Source: Gautieria morchelliformis
Taxonomy: Eukaryota > Basidiomycota > Agaricomycetes > Gomphales > Gomphaceae
Length of the DNA stretch: 64,000 nucleotides
Assembly (NCBI GenBank): GCA_015179125.1
Contig: WHVA01000235.1
Coordinates: forward strand, 62,001-126,000
Direction of reading: 5' to 3'
A model generated the notes under the pieces. The model was not told where the DNA came from, did no database searches, and was given only the letters and a program-made list of their open reading frames with translations. Both the position numbers and the translations under genes were made by a program. Positions 1-11,921 of the stretch are shown in pieces; the first letter of the stretch is position 1, and each line of letters begins with the position of its first letter.

Positions 1-272
1 TGGAGGATACGGCCTTTCCGGATGCAGCTGAAGCTGTAGCGTGCCTCCCAGAGCCAGATTTAACAAACGCCTCTGCCTCTGCCCGAGTAGAAAACTTCTT
101 GAATTGGGCTTTCGGATATCCTTTGGTATACTGTTCACAGTCCGCCCTAAGCTCAGATAAGTATCCTGCACCGAAACCCTGTAACCTATGTTCGCATTCA
201 CCATGTTGAATAGACACCAGGTTGGTGGCCAACGTGCACCGCATAGAACGCTGTTTTACCGGCCTTGGGCAT
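1..272 (-). pseudogene. RNase H1 N-terminal (viroplasmin)-like gene, partial, frameshifted
   Basis: Read on the minus strand from an ATG at 270-272, the product begins MPKAGKTAFYAVHVGHQPGV and continues with STW, then ECEHRLQGFGAGYL and a second half with KGYPKAQFKKFSTRAEAEAF. The Y-A-V-x-V-G-x-x-P-G-V-Y-x-T-W-x-E-C pattern and the closing F-K-x-F-x-T-R-x-E-A-E-A-F are the signature of the small domain that binds RNA/DNA hybrids at the N-terminus of RNase H1, which is multiplied in many Agaricomycetes. The frame shifts between W and EC near position 200 (two bases short of the expected codon), so this copy looks broken unless that is a sequence error. The rest of the protein lies beyond the window edge, so whether a catalytic RNase H domain follows is unknown. 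Confidence 0.55.
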
Positions 273-1067
273 GATAGTCGTCTTCAAAATTTCCTTAAAG
301 TATATGCGGGTTCGGGGTCTATACCAACGGAGGATACGACGCGACTGACGCGACTGCAAAGCTTTTGTCAAAGTGGACGCCAGTGTGACGCCAGCTTATA
401 TAATGAGCACGTTCAATCCTCATCATGATCTCCCTGGACGGCCACTCCTTCCATGAGCTCGCGTAGGAGTAGAAGATCAGAGATGCCACGAGGGCCTCCT
501 CCATCCCGAGAAAGTACGCGAATATGTTGCTTTGAAGAAGTACCAGCAGGGTTTGCGATGAAAGAGGCTCGCCATGGACACAGTGGGGGGAGTCAAGTAC
601 TTCAGAATATTTTGACCGTGTCATCGGGATGGGGATTGGACATCTCTGCCTTCTTCCTAGGGCGCCTTCATGTCTGAGGCCATCAGTGCGTATCTGCAGG
701 TTGCTGATGTTGCCTTTCAACCCCGATCTTCGTTCGCGATATGAACTTAGACCAGATTTGGTATACATTCTTGACCATATCTTAGACTATATATCCCAAC
801 GACCGCGATACACCTCTACCTGGTCCACGGGGCGGTCCTCAACCCTGCTGTACGGCAGTTCTTGCAAGCACATGCACAAATGCCGGTGTCGCCGCCCCAT
901 ATGTACCGATCCTGGGACCTCTCGGCCACCTTCTCGGTTCAATACATGCCGCTGGCCGCACCTCGGTGGGAAGAAAGCGCCGTGATGCGGCTTGGCAGAT
1001 TAAGCTTTGAGCGCCAATTGAACAAAGGAACGTTGACAGCGTCACGTGTAATCAATGCATTTGCAAT
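273..1067. other. No recognisable gene
   Basis: Several short overlapping open frames on both strands show no recognisable domain. A TATATAA on the minus strand near 396-403 could serve the gene to its left, but it lies about 125 bp from that ATG. Nothing else is supported here. Confidence 0.4.
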
Positions 1068-1076
1068 AATATATAA
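1068..1076 (+). promoter_or_regulatory. Probable TATA box of the zinc-finger-like gene
   Basis: An AATATATAAG stretch lies 15-40 bp ahead of the two candidate ATGs (1092 and 1116). A CACGTG E-box core sits 20 bp further upstream (1043-1048). The close TATA spacing favours the downstream ATG at 1116, because a start site about 30 bp after the TATA would lie near 1100. Confidence 0.4.
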
Positions 1077-1091
1077 GTAACTGTAAGAGCG

Positions 1092-1923
1092 ATGAAGTTC
1101 ATAACCTCCTCACCCATGTCTGGCTTCGGACCACCATGGTCTGAGACTCCCTTTGTGTCTGATCTGCCGAGCCATGATCACATGGTCCAAGGACCTTCTT
1201 ACATCGTTGATGAGGGCGCAGACGAGTGAGTACATCGTGGAAGTCATGGAGAGTGAATTTACAATTGACTACATTGACGTTCCTGGCAGATCGCCTTCCA
1301 ACTACGAGGCAACAAACAATTATCACGACGGTGGAAATGTGTGGAATACCACACATATTTCCCCAGCCAGGACTGCTGCCCTGGCGCAGTCGGAGGGGAG
1401 CCCCAGACGCCATCCAGCACGGCAAACGAGAGTGAGCTCGGCGGCACCACGCCGTCGCACTCGCTTTGATCTCCTGGATCCCATCGCCTTGATTGTCAAT
1501 CATGGGATATGTAGTTACGTCTCTCCTGAAGGAGTGGTCTGCAGCAAGACTCCAAGGAGATATCGTGACATCGCCAAGCATTGGCTCACCCATGTCATGT
1601 GGGAGATGAAGGAGATAGAGGAAGGCCGCCTAGAGATGTCTCAGGCGGTCATCATCAACACCGAGGCGAGGAGGGTTGTTGCCCACAAATTCGGGAAACG
1701 GTGCCCACGCTTGCTCTGCACTCACTCAACGTACTACGTGAGGCCGGAGGCCCTCACTGCCCATCTAAAAACCTGTAGAGCCGGGCTAGACCTGCCACCT
1801 CCGAGCTATGAAGTGGCAAATCAGATGGCTCGTGAGTGGATGAGGGAGATTCTCCAATATGACCCCCAGGTGTTTGGGAACGGGTATGACGGCGCGGTGT
1901 GGAGCATTCTCCACGCAAGCTGA
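1092..1923 (+). CDS. Two-exon zinc-finger-like hypothetical protein
   Basis: Exon 1 is 1092 (or 1116) to 1225 and exon 2 is 1290-1923. The 64-nt intron starts GTGAGT, holds a TTGAC branch-like motif and ends GGCAG; splicing joins ...GADE to SPSNYEATNN in frame. The product is 255 aa from the first ATG or 247 aa from the second. The C-terminal half has two zinc-finger-like units: C-x9-C-x12-H-x3-H starting at CSYVSPEGVVC, and C-x4-C-x14-H-x3-C starting at CPRLLC. Loosely spaced pairs of this kind are common in lineage-specific Agaricomycete proteins of unknown role. The N-terminus is acidic and probably disordered. No neighbour suggests a pathway. I am fairly sure it is a gene and unsure of any function. 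Confidence 0.7.
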
Positions 1924-2552
1924 TGTAGATGACAGGCGGCTGGGTTGCCATCGACCATCGATACGAGGATGGGACTTTATAGAGCGTAGGGACAAGACGT
2001 AGAGCATCACGTGTAAATTTGTCCGGTCTTCAGTAACCTGCCTGTGTATGTGGTCCCGAAATTTACCGCAAGTTGCTCGTGGCCCGGCCGGCAGCGTCCA
2101 TTCGGAATTGCCCGCCGTCCATGACCGAGGTCTTGCTTGCTGTGAAAAGATGAGCTCGGGTGATTAAGTTATTAGTTAACTACTCGAGTCCAGTAAAGTA
2201 ACTCGAAGGGTATTGGCTTAGCTATGACACGCGATGTCCCAGCCTTGGGTCCTCGAACGTGACCCTAAGTTGTACGTGCGACAGGGATCGCTCACAGAGG
2301 CAGGGCCATCCTAATTAGAGCGGATAGCCATATGTTGCCACGATATCTACCTTAGGGATAGTGTCACATAAGAAGCGCCCTCAAAATAAAACTCTAAACC
2401 GGAAGAGGAAAGATGGTACTACTGTACCAGTATATAAGCTCAGTATTTAAGAGGTCGTTCTATTGATAGTAGTATCGGTCAACTGAGACTCCTCAGCGAC
2501 GTTAAAGTAAGTAGGTTGTCCATACGGTATGAATATGATGAATGAATTACAT
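1924..2552. other. Intergenic, nothing recognised
   Basis: About 630 bp without a convincing reading frame or repeat. It leads directly into the left end of the TA-flanked TIR element. Confidence 0.4.
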
Positions 2553-2554
2553 TA

Positions 2555-4073
2555 GGGCCTATCACAGTAGCGGTTTTGATGGGGATTTGGAGTGGTTTTG
2601 ATGGGGATTTGAGAAGGCGTTTCGTGCCCGAAACCGACCCAAATTCCCAAAGCGCCTCTGGAGGCGATTTGGAAAAGTCGCGTCGTTTTGGATTTGGATT
2701 TCGGCCGGCACACCTAGCGGAGCTCTAAAGGCTACTACATCGTTTCTGAGACTGTAGTATGAGTCCAAAGAAGTGCAACGTGCTGATCCTATCACAACAA
2801 CTACCGCAGGCCCATTTTCTGTTCCACAGCTGAAAGCTTTGCTCCATGCAGGTAAGGCAGAAAATGTTGACTCCCGCCCAAACAAAAGGCCTTGGAAAGC
2901 CAGTGGGAAGGCTGCTGCTTTGAGGATGAAGCCTCGATCGCTGTGAGTATTATCTTCTGTACTGGAAAGACTGTTACTAATGTCGCCACCAGTTGGGCTA
3001 AGGAACAGCAGCAGCAGCTCGGGCACATGTACTAAGGGTCAATGCCACGACCCAGCTCCCCAAGGCGGCGACTCGCGAGAACGTGACACAGACGAACGTC
3101 ACCCTAACGAGAACCTGCAAGACGGCCATGCAGATCAATGAGAATACGGCACAGCGCTGCACCACGGCACACACGAATGGCGAGGCAAGGTGGCAGAGGC
3201 ACGACCTCAGCAGATGCGACGCAGCCCCACACCACCGTACTACTTAGTCGCTGCACCGACTTCCTTGCCCCTGCAGGCCGCATGTGATCCCGTACACGCT
3301 GTTGGGTCACCCGCATCTCTTCCTTGGCTTTGCTCCTTTTTCTTTCCTTTTTGTCTTTTCTCGTCAGGGTGTGCTTACCCTTCGCCACTGCTAATATTCG
3401 TTCCGCTGAACGTATCTGCTTGTAGGCCTGAGCCTCACTTCGATGCGTCAGAATTTGAATCACAGATTGTCTTGCGTCGCACTCCCACCTTCGCATAGGT
3501 ATTGAGCAGTCGGGCTCGCTTGCCCCACGCGTACTGACTTCGTGCCTTGTTTTAGCTTTTTTGTCCTCCCCCCTCCCCCCTCCCCCCTCCCCCCCCCATA
3601 CTCTCTCTGTTCACATCATGCCCTGCACCGCTCAAATGCTTTTTTCCCTCCGGGGCTTTTTTAATGCCTTCTGCCGTAGTAGCTTTCTGCTCTGCTCTAT
3701 GTACATGTATTTTTACTAGGCCACGGCCTTCAATAGTTTTTTTTGCTGCGGCGACCTCGCTATGCGCCGGTGTGCCTTTACTACTTTCATAGCAGTTGTA
3801 TACACCAACAGTATATAAAAGAATCGAAGGACTCCATGTTATCGGCCTTTGTCATGCCGTTGGCGGCAGAGAACAAGAAGCTCGAGTCTCCGCTCCGGCC
3901 GGTGACGGCAGGAGCTACAAAACCCCGTCCAAATCATGTCAAATTGTCTGTTCAAAACTAGCTTATCACAGTTAAAACCGGTTTTCGGGGCTTTGTCAGA
4001 GCTTTATAAATGTTTCAAATCCTCATCCAAATCCGCTCCAAATCCCCATCAAAACCGCTACTGTGATAGGCCC
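2555..4073. mobile_element. Non-autonomous TIR DNA transposon with TA target duplication (Tc1/mariner-like)
   Basis: The two ends are inverted repeats: 38 bp match perfectly from GGGCCTATCACAGTAGCGG onward, and an imperfect match continues to about 60 bp. TA flanks the element on both sides (2553-2554 and 4074-4075), the target duplication of the Tc1/mariner superfamily. The 1,519-bp interior has no transposase-like frame; it holds a C-rich tract near 3568-3598 and a GC-rich stretch (about 3100-3800) that resembles 6540-7200. A non-autonomous element, possibly carrying an unrelated cargo repeat, fits best. Two base pairs is a weak target-site test, so the superfamily call is tentative; the TIRs themselves are clear. 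Confidence 0.7.
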
Positions 4074-4219
4074 TATTGGTCACACAAAGAGAATCCTTGG
4101 TCCGTGACATGCAAAAGAGAGGTGCGATGTGGGATGTTACGAAAAGCCGAATAGTCCGCAGGTAGTAAGATAGAGAGCGTTAGACGTCTGGAAGGACAGC
4201 GCGACAAAGAGAGTTCGAT

Positions 4220-5999
4220 CTAACTTTCAGACAAGATGCTATCTATGGATTAATTAAGGAAGTCCTTGCGGGATGTCAGGTCCGCACTGGGGAACGAGCC
4301 ATCACGGCCTCGCGAGCGATTCTGTGGGACATGGTTCAGCCAGGAGTACGATCTGCTGGAACCAACTACTTACTTCTTTGTTACAGTCATCGGATCTTGC
4401 GTGCTGAGGTAGTGCCTCAGAACACCCAATACTTCCTCGTCCGTAGGGTCTGTGCTTTGACTAGGGCCCGCAAAAGGACTGAAAGATGTCGCCATCGAGA
4501 ACGTAGACATCCGCTGCTGGCCCATGTTCATACTGGGCATTGCAGATGGTGGTGCCCCACTGAAACTACCCGAGCCGCCTGCTACCAAACATGTTGAGAT
4601 TCGACATCACAGTGTTTCCTGGATCCATTGGCATAGCCCATTCCATACATTCTGGCCGTGTTCGGGAAGCCCATTTGAGGAACTCCACCATACTCTGACC
4701 CATGAACTGAACCTGGCCGGCCCTGCGCCCCTCGGTAGAAAAGGCATCTCTGGCGTGCCAAACTGCTGCTGTGGGAGTGCTGGCGGAGCGCCTCCGTATT
4801 GATACATAGAGACGTTGCTCGGCTGATTTGGCCCAAGCCGGAGGTTCGGATTAGACGAGTGGTTGAATGTCACGTTGGTATCGCGGTAAAAATCCCCAGA
4901 CTGAGAGGCCTGGGCGTAACTTCGCGGGGAGTCAGAACGAGGCATCGGAGGCTGATGGGTATGCATCGACCGCTGGCCGCTAGGCTGACTGAATCCGGTA
5001 TGGCCAGACCGAACAGAGCCAGTCTCCCAGGCTTCAGCTTCATACTCGCTGAACTTCTTAAGAGGAATCATCGAGTCATCTAATTTCTCGTCGTCAGCAA
5101 TCATAACCTTCTTGCTATTGCTTTCCCCGATGACCAGACGGGTATTACCCCAACTGAAGTCATCCATGGACCAGAAGGAATAAATCGGGAGGAAGAAGCT
5201 ATAGATCGGGTAACTGTGACACGCGAATGATCAGTAAGTTTGCAAAAGGATAGGAGACGTGGTATACGACAAGAGATAAATTACCATCCAGCCCACTAAC
5301 ATGAACTCCCTCTTCAGAATGAAGATTAACGCCTGAAGAGTAGGGTGAATAGGCCTGGCTGGATATATAGCATATGTCATACCTGAAGACTGTACACTGC
5401 GCCAATCAGAATTAATGAAATGATTGGGATGGGTGCCTGGCCTGTGGGTACTATGATAATAAGGTATACCAACTAATAACGCAATTAGTTCAGGAATTCC
5501 GTTATGTGTGTCAGGAAAGACTCACGTAAACAGCGGTAGCAGGCAAGATCTTAGACGGAAACTTCAGATGCATGAAAATCTTATAAATAAGGAATACGGC
5601 TCAGGACCGTTCCCAACAGATCGATGAAAAGGATAAATCGCATGGAGAAACAACAGAAACCGCAAATTTCAGGTAGAAATACCAGCTCGCAGAGATTATG
5701 CACTGTCGAGTTTATCCATCGCCGTCGCTGAGACAGAAGGATGCTCCATCGATCGGGAGCAATGGTATGTGCGATGGCATCAGGACTGAACTTCATCTTG
5801 TATGTTGGGAAGTGTTTCATCATGAGCGTCGTCAAAAACCGATCTTCTCCAAGCGACAACAGATTCTTCTTGTGGAGGGCGTCGACATTGGGCTCCGAGT
5901 ATTCATCGATGATGCGGTTCGAAATGATGATAGGTCGGCCCTTGTCAGCTGTCGGAACGCGAGTCGGAACGCGATACAGACTGACACTAGGTGCAAGTC
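4220..5999 (-). pseudogene. Chitin synthase 3' part (division with DEK_C tail), pseudogene
   Basis: Chitin synthases are membrane glycosyltransferase-2 enzymes that polymerise UDP-GlcNAc into wall chitin. The minus strand keeps the end of the catalytic region ([35 protein letters not shown]), membrane segments, MDDFSWGNTRLVIGE, a Gly/Ser/Met-rich tail and a DEK_C-like end (DPTDEEVLGVLRHYLS). Family-like introns are preserved at 5550-5607, 5473-5525, 5333-5382, 5214-5267 and 4322-4373. The 5' end is lost near 5999 at a damaged TCLPGC-like site, and no upstream catalytic half follows. The low-complexity tail (about 4560-4760) changes frame several times, and the last exon has a frame change and an in-frame stop before SIDSILSES. 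The DEK_C tail suggests the class V/VI side of the family. It is a decayed, 5'-truncated copy, not a working enzyme. Confidence 0.85.
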
Positions 6000-7287
6000 A
6001 TTGTTTGTTTACCGTAACCCACAGCAAGAAATAGTGATAAGAGAGGAAATCCTGTAATAATTTGAAACTATGGGAAATTGTGCAAACTTGTTCCTTTTTG
6101 TTTACAATCTAAGACAAAAAGAAACTTTGAATAAAAACAGATAAATATCCATAAAAAGTAGCCACAATAAATTGTGAAAAAATAAAGAATATTCCCTTCA
6201 TAAAATGCAAGGGGAAATAATGAAATAAATTGGGATGTTTTTAGAGTAACTGTCTGGGGTAAACGAAGAAATTTAAATTGATATCATTAACATAAAGTAT
6301 GGGAAGAAAACTTGATGACAGGGAACATAATTTCAGAGTAACCTAGTTCAAGTCAGGAAATTAAAATCAGGTAAATAATACAATAACAATCCACAACAAA
6401 CAGAAAAAAAATCAAAATTTCATTGGGCATGAAAGGGTGACAAGATAATAAATACTTTCACGAAAACAAACTTTTGACACACAATGACAATGTTAAGATT
6501 ATACATATTGTTTCCTTGGATGATAAATAATTCAGAGTTTAAGTGGCGCAGCGTGCTTACATGCGGCGAATTCTGTGCCCACCTGCGGCTTGTCCGCAAG
6601 GCTGCTCCGTGTTGTAAAGCTGTTTCCTCTCTCCTCATCTCATTCCCTAGTTAACCCAAGGTAAGTTGATTTCTTGCATTTCTCGCTAGCTCAGGAGTTC
6701 TGCTGAACTTCGTCGTGCGCGTAGGCTCGAGTCCCACAAGACACGTCAGCGTCCATGTCATGGACCGGCACACGTGTCTCAGTGGGTGACTCACTCTGGC
6801 CTACTTAACTTTATCCGCACATCCTCCCTGTGCTTCGCTTGCCCGCGACACCCCACATAGCACAGGTACTGTACGCTTGGCTCGCCAGCCGTGCTCACGC
6901 TAACACTTGCACAGCTCATAGTGATCGCTGCGTTTCCCCTCCCTCCCTCTCCCTTCATAGCCCTGCATGCCATGAAAGGCTTTTTCCTACGGGTTTTTTA
7001 CTGCCGCATGTCATCGCCAGGTTCACGTCTCCTCTCTCATTATGCCATGCCATCTTTTCGTACATTTAGTTTCCTACTGCTGTATTTTTGCTACACACGT
7101 CTCTCCCGATCAAGTTGTGTTGCGGCACCTCGCTTGGTGCCGGTGCCCCTTACCAGAGCCGCGTCTGTGGTATTAGATATTTCTGGAACAGGTTTATAAT
7201 AGAAACTATCAAAATATGACTGAGTATGAAATATAAAGTTATTTCAAAATAATGTTAGTGAGGAAATTATGGAATAATGATCAACTT
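6000..7287. other. AT-rich block then GC-rich diverged repeat
   Basis: 6060-6540 is strongly AT-rich with no frame. 6540-7200 resembles the interior of the 2555-4073 element: both contain a CTTTTTCC stretch followed by TTTTTTA, and a later block reading GC..CACCTCGCT then GCCGGTG. The similarity is patchy. A tRNA-like pair of Pol III boxes (TAGCTCAGGAG near 6687, GGCTCGAGTCC near 6724) is present but no cloverleaf closes. Confidence 0.4.
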
Positions 7288-7850
7288 TTAGATATATATC
7301 TTCTGAGGATTTATATAAAAAGAGTTTGAACTAATAGAAAGATGTCCTTCCTTGGGATATTCATACATAATGGTCAGAGCTCTAATCTCCCACATAGTGC
7401 TAAGGGAAACTGAGGAAAGCTGAGTGAAACTTGAGCCAGATGTTGGAGCCGCCCAGCATGGCGATAGCCTGCAGGTCCAGGGCTTGAGTGGGCGGAATTG
7501 GTTTGGTGGGATTCGGAGGTGTGGTGGTGGTGGTGGTGGTGGTGGTGGTGGGTGTCGAGATGATGCAGCCGTATGTTCACTGCTACTACTAGTACTCAAG
7601 GAGTTTGCATCATAGTTGGGATTGCCAGGGTTGATGTTGATAACATCTTTGATGTGACTTGGTAGATTGTCAGTAAATGGATTGTTGGCATGAGAGCTGG
7701 AAGGATCTGCATGCCTTGGTGATTCTGCGGACCTAAGTGTTCCCAAATAAGAGAGAGCTTAAATAGCTCCTGCGCAAGTTGAGGTAGCTGTGGTAGGAGG
7801 AGGCATAGTTATAGTTTTCGCCTGGGAATCAGATAATACTGTTGTCATGA
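7288..7850 (-). mobile_element. Gypsy family B gag fragment
   Basis: The minus-strand frame (RSAESPRHADPSSSHANNPF, then a long proline run and NQFRPL) is a diverged copy of the start of the family B gag at 17871-19307. The untranslated leader ahead of it (7789-7847) matches the B leader near 19290-19340. It is an isolated, broken and older fragment of the same family. Position 7846-7937 next to it begins TGTCATGAACCGGTTTATT and resembles the start of the family D LTRs, so a piece of D may sit between this fragment and the following family A LTR. Confidence 0.65.
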
Positions 7851-7937
7851 ACCGGTTTATTCACCAACTGCGCTGAGCGCTTACACGGAATCCTTTCCCC
7901 CAATTGTCTCATCAGACCACTGCCATCACATCTTCAT

Positions 7938-8397
7938 TGTAAGGGCAACCCTGGCTGGTTGTGGAGATCACACTACCACACAAATGACAAGGGGAAATCC
8001 AAAGTATGTATAAATGAACAGAGTATACAAGAGAGGGGATTCTCACCTGACAAGGGGAAATCCAAAGAGAAACATCTAAGGACCCCCAATGTCAGCGAGC
8101 CCGTATTATACTACGCTGCGCAGCCAGGGACAACACTTGGCACCCGCCATCAACCCTGCATCTCCCTGACCACCCTGACCCTTGATTGACCCTTGATGCC
8201 ACCTATTACGCAAGTCGCTTGATTTCCGACACTGTTCCGAGAGTGGAAGTCGGGAATTGGAGTGGAACTGGCAAGGCGAACAGAACTGGTGGAAGATCTC
8301 CCAGAAGCGGAATCATTTCCGAAAGCGGAGGCGGAGATGGAATCGGAACTGGGTGTGGTGTCGGAACTGGAAATGGACAACAGGGTGTCCCCTGACA
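7938..8397 (-). repeat. Family A LTR (3' LTR of the adjacent Gypsy A part)
   Basis: This starts TGTAAGGGCAACC and ends GGTGTCCCCTGACA on the plus strand (the element reads on the minus strand). It is bounded on its inner side by a purine tract (CTAGAGGGGGGGTGA on the minus strand) that fits the polypurine primer of a 3' LTR. The outer flank is TTCAT. It differs from the other A copies by several substitutions and a shorter TCGGAA-rich block, so it is an older copy. Confidence 0.8.
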
Positions 8398-9041
8398 TCA
8401 CCCCCCCTCTAGCGTGCTGTGTCCTCGAAGCACGGGACACGAGGGATTGAAATGCCAGCGAGCGGATTTGGCGAGGGGCACCGGGGTGTGTCCTATAGAA
8501 CTCACGGAGTTTGTCTGGAGCGGAAACATCTTGCTCCGGGACCCATGAATTCTCCTCGTACCCATACCCTTCCCATTTCATGAGGAATTGGAGTCGTCCT
8601 CGCACAAACCGGCTGTCCAGGATCCGTTCCACCACATAGTGCTCTTCCCCATCTACAATTTCCGGCGGAGGTGGCGGATGAGCCTTCCGACCTGGAATTG
8701 GGTCCTCAAGCATAGGGAGTAACTTCACCATGTTGAAGACGGGGTGGAGGTGGGACATGGACATCGGAAGTCGGAGGCGGTATGCACTCCGTCCAACCCT
8801 CCGCGTCACTGTGAAGGGCCCAAGGTAGCGGTGGGCAAGTTTCTGCGAAGGGCGTGTGGTGCGGATGTCACTTGCATCTAGATACACCTTGTCTCCAACT
8901 TGGTACTCCGGGGCAGGAACCCAGCGTTGGTTGTAGTACCTTGCCATGTCATCCTTGGCCTTCGCAAGGGCCGACTTGGCTTCCGAAAGGGTGGAGTCCA
9001 TGCGGTCTCAGAACTCATTGACCGTCTCGAGTCGGGACGTG

Positions 9042-10630
9042 TGTCATGATTTGTTTATTGTGTGGATCTTCCCTCAACACACAGCGAATGGCCTCCTCAA
9101 CCAGCGAACGGCTTCCCGAGCGAATATCTTGCCAAAATATTCATCGCCATACTGCTTTTGCATTCGCTATTTGCGTCATTCCTGCCAGGATGCCAGGTGT
9201 TGGAGCCCTCATCCATCATAGAACCCATCATCTGTTAAACTCCCACTCCATGACAGACCCACATGCTCAGGATGCATTTGGATAGTGTCAGATGCAGCCA
9301 CCATGCAGGTTGGACTCAATGGGACTTGTACCACTGTAGGGCAGGACGAATTAGCTTCGCTGAAGTTTTCACTAACAGTTGTCATGACCCATTCATTTCT
9401 TGTATCAAGCTATCCCTGTCTCCCCTTTCACCACTCTTCCATGTTCGCTTGGCTTCGCTCCATTCACCTCTTGCTCAATTCACTATTCGCCACATTTGCC
9501 AAATGGCCATTCGCTACTTGCATCATTTGCCAGTAGCCATGCCATCAAACACGATCAACATCCTTTACCTGGATTGATGGTTCATCACTGGTCCTATCAT
9601 GAATTGCAAGGAGGTGCAGGCTGTCATGACTCATTTATCTCTTGTACCCAGCTATCCCTGTTGTCCCTTTCACCACTCTTCCATGTTCGCTCGTCTTCTC
9701 TCCATTCACTCCTCACTCCATTCACTATTCGCCACATTCGCCATCTGACCATTCGCTACTCGCATCATTCACCAGCAGGCACGCCATCAAACAGGATCGA
9801 CATCCTTTACCCGGGTTGATGGTTCATCACTGGTCCCATCATCTTCTCAACTCAACCCCCTTTGGGTGTTCCTATGGCCAGAATGCATTCGCGGGGCATC
9901 CTACCCGTAGGTCATGTGGGACCAACCCAGCAGACGAAGAGTCCGTGCAGGGTGGTGTATATACAGGTCCCAAGGCGTGTTTTCGTACATAGGGGCCTTC
10001 GCCCTCTTTCCTCTCCGTCGTTTCATGTTCGCACCCCTCTTCCATTCTATTGTATGTCTATCTCATCTATTATGTATCCTGACTGTGCACCCCTATCCAA
10101 TCCTGACTCCAGATGGCCTCTTTCCTATTCGCTAGCACTGTATGAGCATTCGGTATACATAGTCTACATTCGCATGTATATTCTCCAGTTTAATTATCAT
10201 ATGTCGTCCATCTTGTGAAAACTTGACCTCGCTGTGATCATCCTCTTGAGCCTTCTCCTGTAGATTTCTAGCTTCGACCAGAAGAGGACTTAGGCATCAC
10301 TGGTGAGTTCTCATACTTCATCTTCATTACCTTAGCCTTTGAGTTATTTTCTGTGCTGTCAGCGAAGGGCTCCGAAGGAGTGCCTTCGCCGGCGAAAGGA
10401 TTGTCGCTACTTAGACAACCTTTCCGTGACACCTTGCACGTTACATTGTCAAGTGCCATGGGCTATTTCGCTGTGACTGTAGATCAGGGTGAATTCCTTT
10501 CGAGTAACCCTCTTACTTCTTAACCCTTACCTCTTCGGTACTGTTCGCTGGGCGATTCGCTAGATCGCACACGCTATTCGGGCATTTGCCACTAACATGC
10601 GATATTAACGCCCAAAATCCAATCTTGACA
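9042..10630. repeat. Solo LTR, family D, with repeated 5' portion
   Basis: Begins TGTCATGAT and ends CCAATCTTGACA. The flanks are ACGTG and GCGTG, a 5-bp duplication with one mismatch. It lies inside the Gypsy A integrase. The LTR start motif TGTCATGA recurs at about 9379 and 9626, so the first 600 bp are three partial copies of the LTR's own 5' end, which makes this copy longer (1,589 bp) than the other D copy (1,154 bp). A TATA-like GTGTATATACAGG lies near 9955. Confidence 0.8.
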
Positions 10631-11921
10631 GCGTGGTTCGAAGCCCATCCGCGGGTATCGTCCGGAGTCAAGCATGAAGGGAGTCTGTTGTGTGGCGGAA
10701 TGGACATGGTTGTTGTATTGGAATTCCGCCAGTGGAAGTAACTCATCCCAGTCATCCTGCCTCTCATTGACAAAGAGGCGGAGATATTGCTCCAACTCCT
10801 GATTGACCCGTTCCGTCTGTCCGTCACCCTACGGATGGTACGCCGTGGTGGTAGCCAGCTTTATGCCGAGCAGGCGGTAGAGCTCCCAAGTCAGTTCCGC
10901 GACAAACTGCGGACCTCGGTCAGAAACAACTTGCTTAGGGAGCCCATGGAACTTCCAGACATGTGCAAGGAACAGGCGGGCCGCTCCGAGGGCTGTGATC
11001 GTCATGTGCATCGGAATGAAGTGGGACACCTTGCTTACCGAATCCACGATGTTCATGATTGCGTCGTAGCCATGAGACTCTGGGAGTTCAACGATGAAGT
11101 CGACACTGATGGTGTCCCAGCGGGATTTGGGAATCAGGAGCGGAACAAGTTCTCCGATGGGCGGATGTCATTGTGCTTTGGTTCGGAGACAAAGGTCACA
11201 TGTCTTCACGTACTGTCCATTGTAGCGGGACATCTGAGGCCACCAGTAATTCCGAGCCACTAACTCCAGCGTCTTCCACCTGCCAGCATGCCCAGCGACC
11301 CGTGTGTCATGGTGCTGGGACACGATGCGGCGGCGGAGGTCCGCCCCACCTGGAACGTAGACCTTGCCTCTGAAGTGGAGCAGTCCATCATGTTCCGACC
11401 ACTCCGCTGCCCGTACAGACCATGAGTGCCCTTCCGAAGTTCCTCCACTGCCTTCACCACTGACTCCTCCTTCTCTCCATTCCGGTACTGCCTCCGGATG
11501 TCCCAGAGCGTTTCCGCTTCCACCCCAACTGCAGTCACTCCTTCTAGGGCGCGGATTGCAAAGAGACTTGGGCGGAGCAGTGTCATATCCGCGTTGTCCC
11601 CACTTTCGCTTCCATGATCCGCACGGCGGGATAGGGCATCAGGCTTGCCCATGGTGCGGCCGGGGCGGTGGTCGAGCATGAAGTTGAACCGGGACAGGTG
11701 TAGGGACCACCGTGCTTGTCGTCGGTTCAACTTCTTAGACGTGCAGAAATACTCGAGGTTCTTGTGGTCTGTCCAGATCTCAAATGGGCATAGAGCACCC
11801 TCGAGGAAGTGTCGCCACTCCTCCAGTGCTCGGATGATTGCCAGCATCTCCTTGTCATGGATCTCATAGTTCCGCTCGACCGGACTAAGGCTCTTAGAGA
11901 AGAAGGCAATCGGATGCCACC

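Noticed and set aside
6680-6740. tRNA gene or tRNA-headed SINE
   Set aside because: A-box and B-box-like motifs are present but no acceptor or anticodon stem forms, and no second copy or poly-A/T tail was seen.
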